A DNA stretch of 64,000 nucleotides from Macrocystis pyrifera (lineage: Eukaryota; Sar; Phaeophyceae; Laminariales; Laminariaceae), in NCBI GenBank assembly GCA_031763025.1, contig JASSKH010000036.1:2901001-2965000 (forward strand), read 5' to 3'. The stretch's first letter is position 1; each line of letters starts with the position of its first letter. Positions 33,246 through 44,892 of this stretch are shown here, piece by piece. A program made the position numbers and the translations under genes. The notes below the pieces were generated by a model. It was not told the origin of the DNA. It did not search any database and saw nothing but the letters and a program-made list of their open reading frames with translations.

Positions 33246-35935
33246 ATGAAGACCGACCTGGTGCCGGCTGTTGTTTGCGACCAGTGCACGGACCAACACT
33301 TGGTCAAGAACTACGCGCCTGGTGGCAAAAACGTGGCCTTCGCCACCCGCAAGGATCTCACGTGCGCTGGTGGCTGGATCATCCTGACAGGGCAACCGAC
33401 TGCGAGTTCTGTGCTCGCCCGATCAAGGAAGGGACTGTCTCGTACTCCCTCGAGACTGCTGAGGGTGGTGAGTGTCTTATGTCTATTGTGCATGCTGTAT
33501 GTTGCCAGTACGTTTTTTTGGGGTTTTCAATTGCCTTTTTGCATACAAACCTACGTCAAAGCGTTTTTTTTTTTTTTTGTTACTCGTCCATGCTCGTTCT
33601 TTCCCCTTCGTGCGTTGCGTCGGCTCCTCTTACACACAGTGCACGCGAACGCGCACATGCACAACTGTTTGCGGGACGTGAACGAAGGAACGGAGGATTT
33701 AGCTGTCGCCGTCACCGCTGCACCGAACGACGTGAGTGCTGCTGCTACTGTGGTGCATTTTCGGTGCACACGATTTCTGTGTGTACATGTTTTGGTGACC
33801 CTATGTACTCATTTTGCTCGTTTTCGGCGGCCGCTGCTGCTGCCGCTGCTGCTGCTGCTGCTGCTGTCAGTGCCACGCCATGAGTGCTGCTGCTGCTGTG
33901 CACCTGCTTCTCCTGTGCACTCGCTGCCGCTGTAGAGCTGCTGCGTTGTTGCCGTACTGTGCACCTGCTGCTGCTCCTGTGCACTTGCTGCTGCGTTGTT
34001 GCCGTGCATCATGCTGGAAGCGTACATATTTTCGGATCGTCAATTCCGTAGGTTTTGCGATGGCGGCATACCAGGGTACATGCTTTTTTTCTTCCTTATA
34101 TTCATATCGTTGCTATGCTGCTGCTGCCAACGCTGCGGCGATTCGTTGCAGCTTCTGCTGCTGCTAATGCTGTAGCTGCTTCTGCTGCTGCTGCTGCTTC
34201 TGCTGCCACAATATCCACTGAATGTTCGTATGTACTCGGATTACTGTTTTTCTTTGTCTTTTTGTACCCAAATGGTTTTTTTGATACGTGAAAATATATT
34301 TTTGTCGTTTTGCTCCTGCATTTTGCGTACGTACTGCTTTTTCTCGTTTTTGGCTTGGTTATTTTCATATCGTTGCTATGCTGCTGCTGTGGTGCTGCTG
34401 CGTTGTTGCCGTACATCATGCTGTACTTGTGTGTGTACATATTTCTGTATCGTCAATGAAATTCCGTAGGTTTTGCGATTGCGGCATACCAGGGTACATA
34501 CTTTTTTTCTTCCTTATTTTCATGTCGTTGCTATGCTGCTGCTGCCAACCCGGATTATGGTTTATTGGCCGTTTTTGTACCCAAATGTTTTTTTTGATAC
34601 GTAAAAAAAATGTTTTGGTCGTTGTGCTCCTGCATTTTGCGTACGTACTACTTTTCTCGTATTTCGTATTGTTGCTATGCTGCTGCTGCGTTGTTGCCGT
34701 ACAGCATGCGGAGGTGGGTCTATAGTGAGGTACCTAAAATACTTTTCGGACGGCCTCGGGGGTACATACTTTTTTTCTCCCTTCTTTTCATATCGTTGCT
34801 ATGCTGCTGCTGCCAACGCCGTGGCGATCCGTTGCTGCTTCTGCTGCTGCTGCTGCTGCTGCTGCGGCTTTTAGTGCTGCCGCAATATTCACTGAATGCT
34901 TGTAAGTACTCGGATAATTGTGTTTCCTGGTCGTTTTGTGGCGCTGCTGCGTTGTTGCCGTACATCATGCTGGACATGATTTGTGTGTCTTTTACACTTA
35001 AACTTGTGCGTGTGTACATATTTCTGTATCGTCAATGATTTTTTTTTGTGGTGCTGCTGCGTTGTTGCCGTACATCATGCTGGACGTGATTTGTGTGTGT
35101 ACTGTACTACACCTATGTGTCTACATATTTTATAAATTTTGAAATACGTCAGCTGTGAGTTCGACTGATTAAATAGTTGATACTCAACTTTGCAAGCTGC
35201 GTAATACGCCTCGTCTATATTCCATTTTTACCTAATTTTACAACTATTATATTTCTGTATCGTCAATGAAATTACGTACTTGCTGCTTCTTCTGCTGCTG
35301 CTGCTGCCGTCGTACAGCAAGCGATTACGTACTGCTGTTGTGCCGCTGTAGAGCAGTACAAATAATGAACTCTGCCCCCCCCCCCCCCCCCTTCCCCCTC
35401 CCCCGCCATTCCCTGCACGCCACTCCCGCCCCGCGCACCCTATCTATGTTTTCTTCGACCAGGTCGGTGGCAAGTGCTACAACTGCCGCCTGACGGACTC
35501 CACCATCAAAGACGGAGACATCATCATCAAGCGCAAGAAGACTCCCTTCCATTTCGCCTGGTCCAGGGCTTCGCGGAATTCCGAAGCAGTACGCCAAGCA
35601 GATTGTCGCCATCCAGGACGAACGAAAAGAAACAAATTGTTTCCCACATTTCCCAAAGTCACGATTATTTCTTCCTACACGTATCCAATGGGTTCAACAG
35701 CGAACAAATCCACATTCTGGGCCTCCCGCCTCGTTACTACAGCAGACTGGAGGACTATTTACATATCATGTCTCATCCAAATTCCTATGCTGGCTACATC
35801 GAAATCGCGGCCGCCCAGCAACTATACAACATTTCCATAACCGTTGTCGTTGCCGGCACTGCTGCTTTCTCTCCTGTCCCAATGTTGTATATCATCCACA
35901 TGCCAAGCACTACTCCACTCTCTCCACACAGATGA
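33246..35935 (+). pseudogene. PARP-like zinc finger and OTU-protease-like gene, copy B, probably broken
   Basis: An ATG at 33246 (ACG-type in copy A) starts MKTDLVPAVVCDQCTDQHLV. A 4-nt difference after the first finger puts CEFCARPIKEG (exon 1 end 33467) in a different frame from this start, unlike copy A. Exon 2 is 33640-33731; exon 3 starts at 35463 with GGKCYNCRLTDSTIKDGD. The second finger ends TPFHFAW, so the last Cys ligand is Trp. The OTU part is better preserved here: EDYLHIMSHPNSYAGYIEIA is continuous with upstream sequence (HILGLPPRYYSRL), but a deletion of about 26 nt near 35880 removes the frame before the HY motif. Neither copy looks functional as it stands. Confidence 0.48.
35127..35250 (+). 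repeat. AT-rich 120-bp dispersed repeat inserted in block copy B
   Basis: It is absent from the same position in copy A (near 20997), so it is a real insertion or a precise loss. Shared words are GAAATACGTCAGCTGTGAG, TTGATACTCAACTTTGCAAG and CGTAATACGCC. Copies in the other orientation lie at 43805-43928 and 56992-57123, a diverged one at 3925-4040, and an end fragment at 53728-53750. It has two small internal hairpins (GCGTA-T-TACGC and GTTGA-GTA-TCAAC). Confidence 0.7.
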
Positions 35936-36180
35936 AATATATTATTCTTATTATTAGACGAATGTCATTCTTACTCTTGCGTCACCCGATCTTACGTTTC
36001 ACATTACATTCATAAATAAACGCGATTATTACCTCCTTCACCGTTTCTTACACACATTTAGTTTGGTTGGCTTTGGGCTATGACGCCAATTAATTGCAGT
36101 TATATGTACGAGTACAAGAAACGACGGAATACCCACTCCGAAGGCAAGCCTTGTACTACTGCTGTATATTTACCCCGAAT

Positions 36181-38747
36181 GGGTAATGCTATTTGCGACA
36201 CCGGTGTCGTAATTGCTTATTTGCGACACGGTGTCGCAACTAAGCGGTTGGCATGATGCAGAGCCATCATTGAAGCTATCGCATTGCCGAAACGGGCCAG
36301 GACTCGAGGAAATATATAAGGCCTCTTGGTGCACCCGCAAAACGTACAGATCGGTGTCGCAAATACTATATTTGCGACACCGCGACGTGGTTTCCGCACA
36401 CGCTCCGGATCGGCAAAGCACTACCAGTAGAGTCTCAGCATGGTGTAGGGCTACCATTGAAGCCATCGTGCAGGCATCGTGTAGCCAAAACGGGCCAGTA
36501 CTCGAGGAGATATGGATGGGGTATTCTGGTACAACACCCGCAGAACCTTCTGGCTATCGCAAATACCGTATTTTTGCGACACCGCGACGTGGTTGCCGCA
36601 CACGCTCCGGATCAGCGACGTACTACGAGTAGAGTCTCATCATGGTGTAAGGCTACCATTGAAGCTATCGTGTAGCCAAAACGGACCAGTACTCGAGGAG
36701 ATATAGGGTATCCTATAGTACACCCAGGCTGATGTCGCAAATAAGCCTTATTTCACGTGTATCCAGAGCGGGTCATCCTGGTGCACTGTCAGAATAGTCA
36801 CACTGGTGTCGTAAAGCCGCATTTGACGAAAGCGCACGACGTTCGTCGGGCGCGCCCCGTTTAGACCAGGACAACCACGGTGGCTTATTTATACCATGAG
36901 CTCGGACTATACCGCTGTACAGCATGTTTCCACGAGTACATCGATCGTTAGCCACGTCATCGTGAATCGATGGATTTGAAATTTAACTTACTTATATTGC
37001 CGCGCCATGTTCTAATGAGTCGTACGTACTATAATTGAGAGCGCTGGTATCGTCCAAAGCGCCGGGTGCTCTGTTTACGCGTCTATTAACATGGGCACAA
37101 ATGAAGGGCACATAAGTATGTGCACGCTGCGCTCTGTATATGGTTTTTGTACTTGTCTGTCGATGCTATCGAAATAGGTGGGTGTATATCATCTACAGCA
37201 GTAGTATTATAGTACCGCAGAAAAATCGGCGTTCGTTCCGTGCAACCATCATCACCCACCAATGTGGTTGTTTAATTGACCTTTAACAGCCGTGTGTGAA
37301 AGGGCCTATCCCTCAGGCGTTTACCAACGCCTATCGTTCTGCAGCACAGGGCTGAACAAACTTTCGAAACGCTGTGCACAAACAGTTTTTGTCGAATTAG
37401 TTAAGGCAACGAACACACCCCATAGATGCACAGAGGGCGGCCATGCTGCAGCTTGCCTAGCTATGCACCATCTTCGTTGTTAGCGTTCTTTCCGACACAT
37501 TATCCTGCTTGTTGTTGCACCAACAGCAGTCCACAGTATCCGCACTGCTGTCGTATTGGCATATACTATTAATATTAACAGTCTAACTTAGGGCACATGC
37601 GTAGCATGTAGTTTGTAAACGGATTCTCGATGTTTATCTCTAACGGTTGTGAAACAATAGAAACCCACAGCGGACTGCATGAGTTCAATGTAAACGGCAG
37701 AGGGGTTAGCCGCCTTGTTCATGGTGACGAAGAAGTCGGTATGTGTAACGCGTGTAGAAAATCGTTGAGTTCGTAGGCTGCTTGGAAGGTGTCCTTCGAT
37801 GCCCTGCAGTTTTGTGTAGAGTTCCCACCGTGCTGTTGTATGCTGTACGCACTGGTGCGCGGGTTGGAGGTTTTGCCATAAGCTTAGGCAGAATGCTTGC
37901 GGAGAGAACCCCAACCATCATGGAAGACTCATCAATATCCCGCAACTAACTGCAGCAGATTGTGCGCACTGACCTGCCCCACTCAAATCATGCGTAGTCT
38001 CCTCGTCCAGCTACGCAGTCAATTCCCGATTATTTAGAATGCCCTGGTCGGCGAGGCATTCTGATGGGTTATGCATAGTTTTCGCACTCCTAGCCTATCG
38101 TGTTTGTGCGTTTACTCTGTTGTTACTAGGACACCCCATATCTCCTCGAGTACTGGCCCGTTTTGGCTACACGATAGCTTCAATGGTAGCCCTTCACCAT
38201 GCAGAGACTGTAATGGTAGTGCGTTGCCGACCCGGAGCGTGTGCGGTAACTACGGCGCGGTGTCGCAAATACGGTATTTGCGACACGCGTGTCGCGAGTA
38301 TGGCTTAATTATATTTGCAACACCAGCCAGAAGATTCTGCGGGATGTACCAGGATACCCCGTATCTCTTCGTGTACTGGCCCGTTTTGGCTGCACGATGG
38401 CTTCAATGGTAGCCCTTCACCATGCTGAGACTCTACTGGTAGTGCTTTGCCGATCCGGAGCGTGTGCGGCAACCACGTCGCGGTGTCGCAAAGACGGTAT
38501 TTGCGACACGCGTGTCGCAAATAAGACTTATTTGCGACACCGATCTGAACGTTTTGCGGGTGCACCAGGATGCCAGATATCTCATCAAGTCCTGGCCCGT
38601 TTCGGCCATGCAATAGCTTCAATGATGGCCCTGCACCATGCCAACACATCTCTGGCAGTGCGGAGCTGATCTGAGGTATGTGCCGCGAACGTTACGCGGT
38701 GTCGCAAATAAGAAATTACGACACCTGTGTCGCAAATAGTATTACCC
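36181..38747. mobile_element. 2.6-kb foldback-like element with long inverted tandem arrays
   Basis: The extreme ends are inverted copies: GGGTAATGCTATTTGCGACA on the left and, inverted on the right, GGGTAATACTATTTGCGACA, continuing similarly for about 55 bp. Each end then holds about three tandem units of roughly 200 bp. On the left they read CGACGTGGTT.CCGCACACGC..TACCATTGAAGC; on the right (about 38140-38740) they run in the opposite direction. Palindromes TTGCGACACGCGTGTCGCAA punctuate the units. Long inverted ends made of subrepeats are the defining design of foldback elements. The centre (about 36780-38130) is unique. No target duplication is clear. Confidence 0.78.
37588..37914 (-). 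other. Possible coding remnant inside the foldback-like element
   Basis: A 108-codon minus-strand frame overlaps a second minus frame (37706-37945) by a shift. The first contains VTHTDFFVTMNKAANPSAVY and has balanced composition, unlike the repeats around it. I do not recognise a family. It may be the remains of a transposase or a captured gene, or chance. Confidence 0.25.
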
Positions 38748-38774
38748 TATATACATTATTGTCCTTTTTTGCGA

Positions 38775-39045
38775 CATGCCGTGGCATTGCCGTGGCATCA
38801 CCTATCTGCGGCAAAACCTTCCACGGCATACCACGGAACTTCCACAGCATTTCACGGAACCTTCGACGGACCTCCAAGGCATACCATGGAATCCTATCCC
38901 TAACCCTAGGTGCCGTGGACATTGGGGTGCCGTGGGGGTTGACATGACATGCCGTGGGTTTGCCATGGAGTCGTGGGGGATGCTGTGGGGATGCCATGGT
39001 GTGCCATGGGTGATACCATGTCAATGCCAAGGAATGCCACGAAAA
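38775..39045 (+). repeat. GCCGTGG/GCCATGG minisatellite with a telomere-like motif
   Basis: Imperfect units of 12-20 bp centred on TGCCGTGG or TGCCATGG. At 38898-38910 sits CCCTAACCCTAGG, directly followed by TGCCGTGGACATTGGGGTGC. The same join of CCCTAA repeats and this minisatellite occurs at 58073-58320. Confidence 0.75.
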
Positions 39046-39717
39046 AATAAAATCGTGTACGTAGAACCCTGCGTGAAGGCCTCGGTGATGACGGTATGTG
39101 TGTTGGTTGTGTGCGGTTGCTGCGTGCTGTGTGCTGTGTGCTGCTGCGCGGGGGCTTCCGCTATAGAAAACACAGGGGGGGGGGGGGGGGTGGGGGACCC
39201 GTGGGTCGGGCTCAACTCGTACTACGGAGAAAAAAACAATTACGGACGGCTCAATCTGATTACGGAAGCTACGTGTACTCCCGTAACTGCCATCACTGTT
39301 TAGGACCGCAATATTTATCGTTTTAGAGGTCAGAGTATCTACCAGGTACCAGGTAGGTTACAAGAAAGCAAGGATGGGGGGCCTCTCGGCAGGGAGCGAG
39401 GGTAAGAGGGAGGGAGGGAGCAAGAGATGGATGGAGAGAGGGACGGGGCCTCCGCGAGGGCTTCGACCTGATGCGTGCGGCATGGACGAAGCCGTTTCGA
39501 AAGAAAGTTGTCCGTAGGTGACCATTGAGTGACCCTGATCGGGCAGACAGACAAGTTTTCTGAATCCGTTCTATTAATAGTTCATCATCCAATTGTTGCA
39601 CGGTCAAGGAACGGGGTTGGCGTGCTTATTCCACAAGTGTGTGTACTTGTAACCATTTGCTCCAGTTGGTCAGGTTTGTTTCAGGAGTTGGAGCACCGCA
39701 TATCTTTTGCTCTTTTA
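39046..39717. other. No gene; simple-sequence spacer
   Basis: A G run at 39175-39190 and a GGGAGGGAGG purine tract at 39390-39440 that resembles one at 43110-43240. TACCAGGTACCAGGTA occurs at 39340-39355. No coding region is recognised. Confidence 0.5.
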
Positions 39718-39791
39718 GTACTGCAGTCCCGTTTTGGGGACAAAGCAACTTGGAATTAGAGCGGTTCGTCCCCAAGTCGGGACTGCAGTAC
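39718..39791. mobile_element. 74-bp inverted-repeat MITE, family M2, copy 1
   Basis: GTACTGCAGTCCCGTTTTGG at the left is inverted at the right as ..CCCCAAGTCGGGACTGCAGTAC, with a 25-bp centre. A longer copy lies at 40604-40686 and a partial one at about 40930-40996. Confidence 0.75.
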
Positions 39792-40210
39792 CCCTCGCGC
39801 GCTCAAAGTCTGCGAATATCTGCGTATTCTCTTGTGTGTTTTCTTTGTTGACTCTTGCTTTTCTCTTTCATAGAACAAGCATGACGTGCCTGTCATATCC
39901 AGTAGGATGCCATATGGCATTGCATAGTACTATTTACTGTGCTTACTGCAAGTGTAACAGTAAACGAAAAAAAACAAAGAGGAAGACGACGAAGCAAAGC
40001 AAAAGGCAAAAAAAAAGCAGATAGCCAAAAAAGCAAAAAGGAAGATACAGACAGAGAGACAAAGAGGGGCAAATGGGAAAAAAGGAAGGAGTAAAAAAAA
40101 AGAAAAGGTAAACAAGAGATAAAAAAAATGGGCGGGGGGGAAAGACAGCACGAAAGGCAAGCACTGGTGCATACAGACACGCATAGTTGCCCAGGTGTGG
40201 CTCTATGCTA

Positions 40211-40315
40211 TTACGGGGGTCCATAGTTAATAGGACCTACCGTGTACATAAAAAACTATATATTTACCTATTTTTACTAACAAAATTTGGTCCCATTAAC
40301 TATGGACCCCCGTAA
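40211..40315. mobile_element. 105-bp inverted-repeat MITE, family M1, copy 4
   Basis: Ends TTACGGGGGTCCATAGTTAA and ..TTAACTATGGACCCCCGTAA match in inverted orientation. TA flanks both sides (40209-40210, 40316-40317). The middle ACTATATATTTACC matches copy 2. Confidence 0.85.
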
Positions 40316-40603
40316 TAGATACTTGGGTCCCAAAGAAGGGAGCGCATCATGACGATGATGGCCATACCCAGGCATCAGTCTGATGGGCAGACCGCTTCCC
40401 CCCCCCCCCCCCCGCCCCCGGGTACCAGGTAACGGCTAAAGCGGGACCGGTTCCACCTGAGTGCGGCAGCCGCTCCAATCCCGCAACACCGCACTTATTC
40501 CACTTGAGTGTGGCAGCCGCACTTAGTGGGATGAATTTGTGTTTATCAACAGAGATTTTCATCGCACGAATTACGCGGGGACCCGCACTCAATGGAACCG
40601 CAC

Positions 40604-40686
40604 TTTTAGGACTGCAGTCCCATTTTGGGGACAAACCATTCAAATTCTAAGTACTTTGTCCACAATACGGGACTGCGGTCCTAAAA
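40604..40686. mobile_element. 83-bp inverted-repeat MITE, family M2, copy 2
   Basis: TTTTAGGACTGCAGTCCCAT at the left and the inverted ..ACGGGACTGCGGTCCTAAAA at the right. GGGGACAAA and TTTGTCC lie just inside. The right half of a third copy is at about 40960-40996 with GGGACTGCGGTTCTAAA. Confidence 0.75.
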
Positions 40687-41579
40687 GGGTTAAGTGGGAC
40701 CCTCACCGTACTGAGTAAATACACGGAATCAAGACCGAAAGGATCTACGAATTTCGAAATGGTGTTGCGTTAGCATCGTGAAGCTGTTTGAGAAAGGACG
40801 CGTCATTATGTTATACAAGAAAAATGAAGACGGCCACGCGTTGCGGTCCGAACGCACTCTAAAAAATTTTATATAGAAGAAAAACTCGGCGAGTAAAAAT
40901 TACTATCGCTCGTAACACAGCATTCCCGTTTCAAGTACAAAGCACTCAAATTTCAAGGAGTTTGTCCCCCAAACGGGACTGCGGTTCTAAACGGGTTAAT
41001 TTTATATACAAGCAAAAACTCGACGAGCAGAGTACCTATTAATAATGAGGCGCGCGAAGCGCGCAAAAAGCGGGCGAGCCTTTTTTTTCTTGGAATATTC
41101 CAAGAAAAAAAAAGCCTCTTCATAGCGGCTCGGATACGAGCGTGGGGTGCCTTGTTTTGAGTTTTTCTGTATGTGTGTGTGTGGTGGGGTGTGTGTGTGT
41201 GTGATTCAACATTTTTACGGGCAACGTTTGACCACCGCCCTCGACGCACACTGCACCAATTCCAGTCCCCGGCGGGCTCTGTGGACGCGCACACACAAAA
41301 GAGACCTCCTGGTGCTGGTGCGGTGGTAAGTCGTTCACAGCAGCTCGAGCTAGGTGTGGCAACGTGTGTAGGCACATGTTGGTGCTGGGCCATGTTGAAA
41401 AAAACACAGAACCAACAACACATTATATTTTGAAACCCAGCTAGCTCTACGAGTACTCGTAGGTAGGCAGACTGTGCCTGTCCACAGCAACGAGCGTTCG
41501 GGCCATGTCCCCGAGACATGCTGCAGGCCCACCCTCCTGCTGATGAGGGGACTGAGAGGCAGGAGAGTATCTGCTGTAT
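40687..41579. other. No gene; partial M2 element and a perfect palindrome
   Basis: Positions 41081-41112 form a perfect palindrome with 16-bp arms centred on GGAATATTCC, flanked by GCGCGC-GAA-GCGCGC at 41051. A GT-rich microsatellite spans 41170-41205. Frames on both strands at 40953-41519 overlap and have no known domain. Confidence 0.5.
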
Positions 41580-42640
41580 AATAGTTGTTGTACAGCAGTA
41601 GTAGTAGTAGTGGTGGCACCGCTAGAAGAAGCTCTGCTGGACACACGTCAGATTGTAGATTTTTCGTCTTCAAATGATGAGTTCGGGACCAGGAAACACA
41701 TGTACGAAGGGTTCACACACAAGCCGAGCGTACAGCGATGCTGACTTGGCCTCGTGTGTCCTACTGCTGCTGCTGTTTTGCTGCTGGAGAAGCTCTGCTG
41801 TAGATGTCGTACATCATCTGTAGTAGCGGTGGCACCTGCTACCTGCTACGAGAAGTTCTCTCTTGGACAGAGCACGTCGAGTGCAGATTTTTCGTCTTGA
41901 AATTATTATGCGCTCTGCTGGACACGTCAGATTGTAGATTTTTCGTCTTCAAATTATGAGTTCGGGACCAGGAAACACATGTACAAAGGGTTCACACACC
42001 AGCCGAGCGTACAGCGACGCTGACCTGGCCTCGTGTGTCCTACTGCTGCTGCTGTTTTGCTGCTGGAGAAGCTCTGCTGTAGATGTCGTACATCATCAGT
42101 AGTAGCGGTGGCACCTGCTACCTGCTACGAGAAGTTCTCTCTTGGACAGAGCACGTCGAGTGCAGATTTTTCGTCTTGAAATTATTATGCCGAATTTCGA
42201 GTTCAAAACCAACACAGGACAAAATCGACTACGTGTACAAAGGGTTCAAGGGGTGAGATTGACAAGCCGAGCGAGCGTACAGCGACGCTGACCCTGGCGT
42301 CGTGTGTCCTACTGCTACTGCTGCTGCTGTTTTGTTGCTGGAGAAACACTTCTGCTGCTGTAGATGTGTACAAAGGGTTCAAGGGGTTAGATTGACGAGC
42401 CGAGCCGCCGAGCGTACATCGACGCTGACTCTGGCCTCGTGCGTCCCACTGCTACTGCTGCTGCTGCTGTTTTTGTTGCTGGAGAAACACAGCTGCTGTA
42501 TGTAGATGTCGTACATCAGTACAAGCAAGTAGTGGTGGCACCTGCTACGAGAAAGAAGCGTCTTCTGTTGGACAAATATTTTCAGATGCAGATTTTTCGT
42601 GTTCAAATTTATTATGCCGAATTTCAACCAGAAAACACTT
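41580..42640 (+). repeat. Tandem array of about 280-bp units with CTG runs
   Basis: GTTCGGGACCAGGAAACACA occurs at 41681 and 41960 (279 bp apart), followed each time by GCCGAGCGTACAGCGA, (CTG)n, a GGAGAA..TCTGCTGTAGATG block and CAGATTTTTCGTCTTGAAATT. Shorter, more diverged units follow from 42198 and 42362. Only the first two full units are close in sequence. Confidence 0.82.
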
Positions 42641-44062
42641 GCTGTTGGAAAAACGGAAAAAGAAAAAGTATATATCAGGTGTGTGTCTATTTGTCGTCTT
42701 GTTCTGTCTTTCCACCCGTCGACAGCCAGTTCCGTGGTCACACAGCAGTAGTACGTACATATTTTCGTCTTCAAATTACTATGCCGGATTTCGAGGTGGA
42801 AATACCAGGATACACACGACAAAATCCAGTACCTGGTATTTGTTACAGGTGTGTGTCCGTACTGCTGTGCTGTCTGTGTTTTTCAAGAGCCGGATATGAT
42901 GCCAAGAATATTTACGGTTATGAGATTCACCAACGACGGCGTATAGGTAGTAGGTACAGCAGCAGCAGCAGTAGATGTTCGTTCGTGTTGGTTCAGCACA
43001 AATCAAATGTTGTGCATGATGCATCGCAGATATGACTACTGCAGGTATTGCTGAGGTCGCGCCTCATTACCACCAATTACTAGTACCAGGTATCATGTAC
43101 GCGGGAGGGCAAGACAACAAGGAAACGGGAGAGAAAGGGAGGGAGGGAGACTATGAGGGGGGGAGGGAGGGAGGGAGCAAGGAAGCAAAGGAGGGATGGA
43201 GAGAGGGAGGAAGGGAGAGAGGGTGGAAGGGACGGGACCAAGCGCGGAGGAGGGACGGGCCTTCGCCACTGCTCTGCCGCTTATCGCCCGTAGCACAGCA
43301 GTTCCAGAATTCCATATTATTCAACTTGAAATAGAATTGACAAACAATTTTTCCGCTGGCCTCGGGGAAGCTCACGTCCCGTCACCCCGTACGGGATGCT
43401 GGAAGTCAACTCTGATAACTCCACATACAGGGCACGCGAAGAGGTGTGGTTGGGACCATGACGATCGCCTCCGCGAGGGCTTCGACTATTAGGGATGACC
43501 CCTATTACCGCAGTAGCCAGTATCATCTAGTCGCTGCTGCATAACACATATAGAGCCAGGGCTACCAGGCACTCCTGTAGCATCCATAGTTTAGGTACAC
43601 ACCCATCTCATACAAGCAGCTGTTACAACTGCAAAGGTTTCAACATGTTGCAACATCATATCAATATCCCTTGTTCGGGTTATATAGTATCAGTGCGCAG
43701 AATGATTAGCTAAAATCGTCCTGTTGACCCGGGCAGCATCCAGGGGAGCCGCTGACCTATATCTTTGACAAGGAATCACATATAGAATACGCGCGCTCGG
43801 TTTATCACAATAATTGTAAAATTAGGTAAAAATGGAATATAGACGAGGCGTATTACGCAGCTTGCAAAGTTGAGTATCAACTATTTAATCAGTCGAACTC
43901 ACAGCTGACGTATTTCAAAATTTATAAAAAAAAAAACTGCTGTAGAAGAACAGAACGATTCTATGTTCGGTTATTTTGTTGTCCCGTACGTGTTGAATTC
44001 CTTCACTCCTTGGATCTCATGCGGTAGGTACATTATGTACAAGTGATTATTCTTGGAACTCA
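42641..44062. other. No gene; purine-rich tract and a shared repeat
   Basis: GGGAGGGAGG-type purine sequence runs from 43105 to 43240. Positions 43680-43930 match 56855-57123: both have GTATCAGTGCGCAGAATGAT, CCGGGCAGCATCCAGGGGAG and TATAGAATACGCGCGCTCGG, then the AT-rich 120-bp repeat in inverted orientation (43805-43928). Confidence 0.6.
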
Positions 44063-44094
<32 letters not shown>

Positions 44095-44207
44095 TCTTCA
44101 CATGAAACCGTTCTTTCTACCCGTCGACACCCAGCACAACCAGTGTCCGTGCCGATTCTTCAATCCTAGAGAGATACAACTTCTGTGGTCACAAAGCTAT
44201 GTCACAT
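44063..44207 (-). repeat. SINE-like repeat (family S2), copy 2
   Basis: (GTT)n, then TTTTCTTCACATGAAACCG, the TCGACACCCAGCACAACC variant, and AGAGAGATACAACTTCTGTG on the plus strand. The orientation is minus if the trinucleotide run is taken as the 3' tail. Confidence 0.72.
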
Positions 44208-44860
44208 TGGAGATGCTACGTTGTCACGTATGCTATGCAATGCATCCCTGCCATCATATGTATACGTATAATTGTCAATTTTTCGTACTTTAGCCAACTT
44301 TTCTCCTCGTACAAAGCACTTTTCGGCACAACACCAAATGCTCGGACACAGGAAGCCCGGCCGGACACATTGGTCGAGGTCTCGGTGCGATCCGTGCACT
44401 CTGGAGCACGTGACGGGCGCCCAAAGTTTTTTTTCGGGCGGGAGTGGATAAGACGATTTCCCTGGTTTCAGTACGAGAGGCCTTATTTTGTACGTACGTA
44501 TCGGTACACATACATTCTCTCTGTTTTTTCTCCCCCCAGCTCTCATGAGCTGTGAGCACATGCCTGAGGTACACAACAGACAACATGCACAGATCCCATC
44601 GTTCCAACGCTGCCGCCCACACGCCGTGCGTGTTCGACACACCCATATGCGCAGTGTTGCTGTGGTTGGTTGTGTTTGTCGGAGCCTGCCGTCCGCATTC
44701 CATCTTCTGCCATATATTTTTTTATCCGTATGTACCCAGGATGACGTATAATATCCCTACATTTTTTTTGGGTTGTTGCACGGAGCACCGCCTAGAGAAC
44801 AAATACCCACAGCAGTGCACTGAGCGTGCTTACCTCCAGCACCACAACCAACCCCGCTGC

Positions 44861-44892
<32 letters not shown>

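Larger units (their letters stand above)
32867..36155 (+). repeat. Duplicated 3.3-3.6 kb block, copy B
   Basis: It is colinear with 18668-22246. It starts five bases after the right end of the TA-flanked element and ends 25 bases before the foldback element. It lacks the SINE of copy A and has an AT-rich insertion at 35127-35250. CTG trinucleotide runs in the introns differ in length between the copies, as expected for unstable repeats. Confidence 0.85.

Noticed and set aside
41537..41570. CTGATGAGGGGACTGAGAGG as a hammerhead ribozyme core
   Set aside because: The CTGATGA box is present but no GAAA box or closing helices follow at the right spacing.
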